Shown here piece after piece: positions 41,809 to 42,555 of a stretch of DNA of 42,555 nucleotides. The position numbers and the translations under genes were made by a program. How positions within the stretch are numbered: the stretch's first letter is position 1; each line of letters starts with the position of its first letter. Source of the stretch: an uncultured Oscillospiraceae bacterium (GTDB lineage Bacteria > Bacillota > Clostridia > Oscillospirales > Ruminococcaceae); NCBI GenBank assembly GCA_934481445.1, contig CAKSPC010000024.1:1-42555 (forward strand), read 5' to 3'. The notes under the pieces were generated by a model. It was not told the origin of the DNA. It searched no databases and saw only the letters and a list, made by a program, of their open reading frames with translations.

Positions 41809-41837
41809 ATAATAACGCATTTATGCCAAGTTGTCAA
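41809..41837 (-). promoter_or_regulatory. Promoter of the feo operon
   Basis: On the minus strand a perfect TTGACA (41837-41832), a 17-bp spacer and TATTAT (41814-41809). Confidence 0.8.
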
Positions 41838-41840
41838 TAA

Positions 41841-41852
41841 GTTCTGACTAAC
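41841..41852 (-). promoter_or_regulatory. Second GTTCT..CTAAC motif upstream of the feo promoter
   Basis: GTTCTGACTAAC lies four bases beyond the -35 box and resembles the motif at 41791-41800. The promoter is thus flanked by two related motifs. Confidence 0.4.
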
Positions 41853-41887
41853 TTTTTTCTCTGCCGCCGCATTTTTGGCGAAATAGC

Positions 41888-41903
41888 AGTTAGCCTAAGC
41901 TTA
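41888..41903. promoter_or_regulatory. DtxR-box-like palindrome
   Basis: AGTTAGCCTAAGCTTA agrees with the core of the DtxR/IdeR consensus (GGTTAGCCTAACCTAA) at 13 of 16 positions. It stands between the divergent feo and MATE units. A DtxR-type regulator is encoded in the feo operon. Confidence 0.45.
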
Positions 41904-41980
41904 CCGGATAAAATTTTTAGGCAGATTACACAAAGCTAACTCCCATGTACTCCCACAACCGATACCCACACAAAAAACAA

Positions 41981-42009
41981 TTGCATTTCTGCCGCTGCTG
42001 TGTTATAAT
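41981..42009 (+). promoter_or_regulatory. Promoter of the MATE gene
   Basis: TTGCAT (41981-41986), a 17-bp spacer and TATAAT (42004-42009), 36 bases before the TTG start. Confidence 0.7.
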
Positions 42010-42045
42010 TCAATAAGTGACACTGCAAGAAAAGAGGATACTGTT

Positions 42046-42555
42046 TTGGCAAGGCAATACGAAATGGATATGTGCAGCGGCTCCGTTCTTAAAAAGCTGC
42101 TGATTTTTACGTTGCCGCTGATGGCTTCGGGGGTGCTTCAGCTCCTGTTCAACGCGGCGGATATAATCGTCGTCGGGCGGTTCGCGGGGGATAATTCGCT
42201 CGCCGCGGTGGGCTCCAACACGGCGCTCATCAACCTGCTGACTAACCTGTTCGTCGGGCTTTCCGTCGGCGTCAATGTCGTTGCGGCAAGGGCGCACGGC
42301 GCGGGGGACAGCGAAAACCTCTCCCACATAACTCACACGGCGATAACGCTCAGCCTTTTCAGCGGCGTGCTGCTGGCGGCGGTGGGACTTATCTTTGCGC
42401 CGCAGCTTCTGGAGCTTATGCAGACCCCCGAAAGCGTGCTCCCGCTGGCGGTCACATATCTCAGAATATATTTCGCGGGTATGCCGGTGATAATGTTGTA
42501 TAACTTCGGAGCGGCGCTGCTACGCTCCGTAGGCGACACGAAGCGCCCGCTGTAC
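42046..42555 (+). CDS. MATE family efflux transporter (3' end outside window)
   Basis: The first 170 residues of a MATE exporter are present; the gene runs off the window. The start MDMCSGSVLKKLLIFTLPL and FNAADIIVVGRFAGDNSLAAVGS are typical of MATE proteins in Clostridia, which export drugs or metabolites by sodium or proton exchange. The start is TTG at 42046, with AAAGAGGAT upstream; an ATG at 42064 is an alternative. It is divergent from the feo operon. Confidence 0.9.
   Translation, partial: MARQYEMDMCSGSVLKKLLIFTLPLMASGVLQLLFNAADIIVVGRFAGDNSLAAVGSNTALINLLTNLFVGLSVGVNVVAARAHGAGDSENLSHITHTAITLSLFSGVLLAAVGLIFAPQLLELMQTPESVLPLAVTYLRIYFAGMPVIMLYNFGAALLRSVGDTKRPLY

Noticed and set aside
1..42555. 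CRISPR array, tRNA, rRNA or riboswitch
   Set aside because: No regularly spaced direct repeats or recognisable conserved RNA cores were seen by eye; a covariance-model scan could still find a small RNA.

Overview
The window looks like chromosome from a cellulosome-type Clostridia bacterium, most likely a Ruminococcus-like member of the Oscillospiraceae. The evidence is a C-terminal type I dockerin on a secreted protein (35014-37170), a SCIFF ribosomal-peptide gene with its radical SAM maturase (17233-17376, 15669-17024), strong GGAGG-type ribosome sites, and sigma-A promoters that almost all have exactly 17-bp spacers. I saw no rRNA, tRNA, CRISPR array, transposase or phage gene.

Layout, left to right. 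1-4.5 kb: a repeat element, a Ser/Glu-rich lipoprotein, a GH127-type beta-L-arabinofuranosidase, a convergent AraC regulator, and a 5'-truncated YitT/DUF6198 membrane-protein remnant behind a perfect promoter. 4.5-11.6 kb: a TIM-barrel sugar isomerase coupled to a solitary beta-class DNA methyltransferase, then a probable operon (sialate O-acetylesterase, SDR, hotdog thioesterase, CotH kinase) with an operator at its head. 11.8-13.8 kb: an HPt phosphotransfer protein and a flotillin. 14-19 kb: HtrA protease, the SCIFF pair, a second lipoprotein and a small acidic membrane protein. 19-27.3 kb: one compact eight-gene minus-strand operon (PHP phosphatase, Lrp regulator, aminotransferase, ispE, Asp23, fakA-like, recG, rsmE). 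27.5-29.2 kb: ACT-domain protein and UPF0210/DUF711 protein. 29.5-34.4 kb: serine hydrolase, DUF1015, CwlD-like amidase and radA. 34.5-38 kb: smpB, the dockerin protein and an orphan receiver protein. 38-41.7 kb: a ferrous-iron operon (feoA, feoA, feoB, Cys-rich protein, DtxR-type regulator), then the start of a MATE exporter running off the end.

The most unusual feature is a ~220-bp hairpin-tiled element present three times (1-258, 13877-14096, 29222-29441). It has inverted ends (TGTCGAAAAA) and no protein of its own. At both fully visible sites it sits inside an intrinsic terminator, with the terminator hairpin present on both sides: an exact 31-bp direct repeat at one site and a 25-bp, two-mismatch repeat at the other. 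Only the distal hairpin keeps its T-run. This suggests a miniature mobile element that targets transcription terminators and duplicates the hairpin. The third copy is cut by the window edge and gives a direct prediction for the sequence to its left.

Most other genes are recognisable households of a gut Firmicute. Their regulation is unusually readable: about 15 promoters, an operator dyad at the esterase, and repeated candidate metal-regulator motifs flanking the feo promoter.
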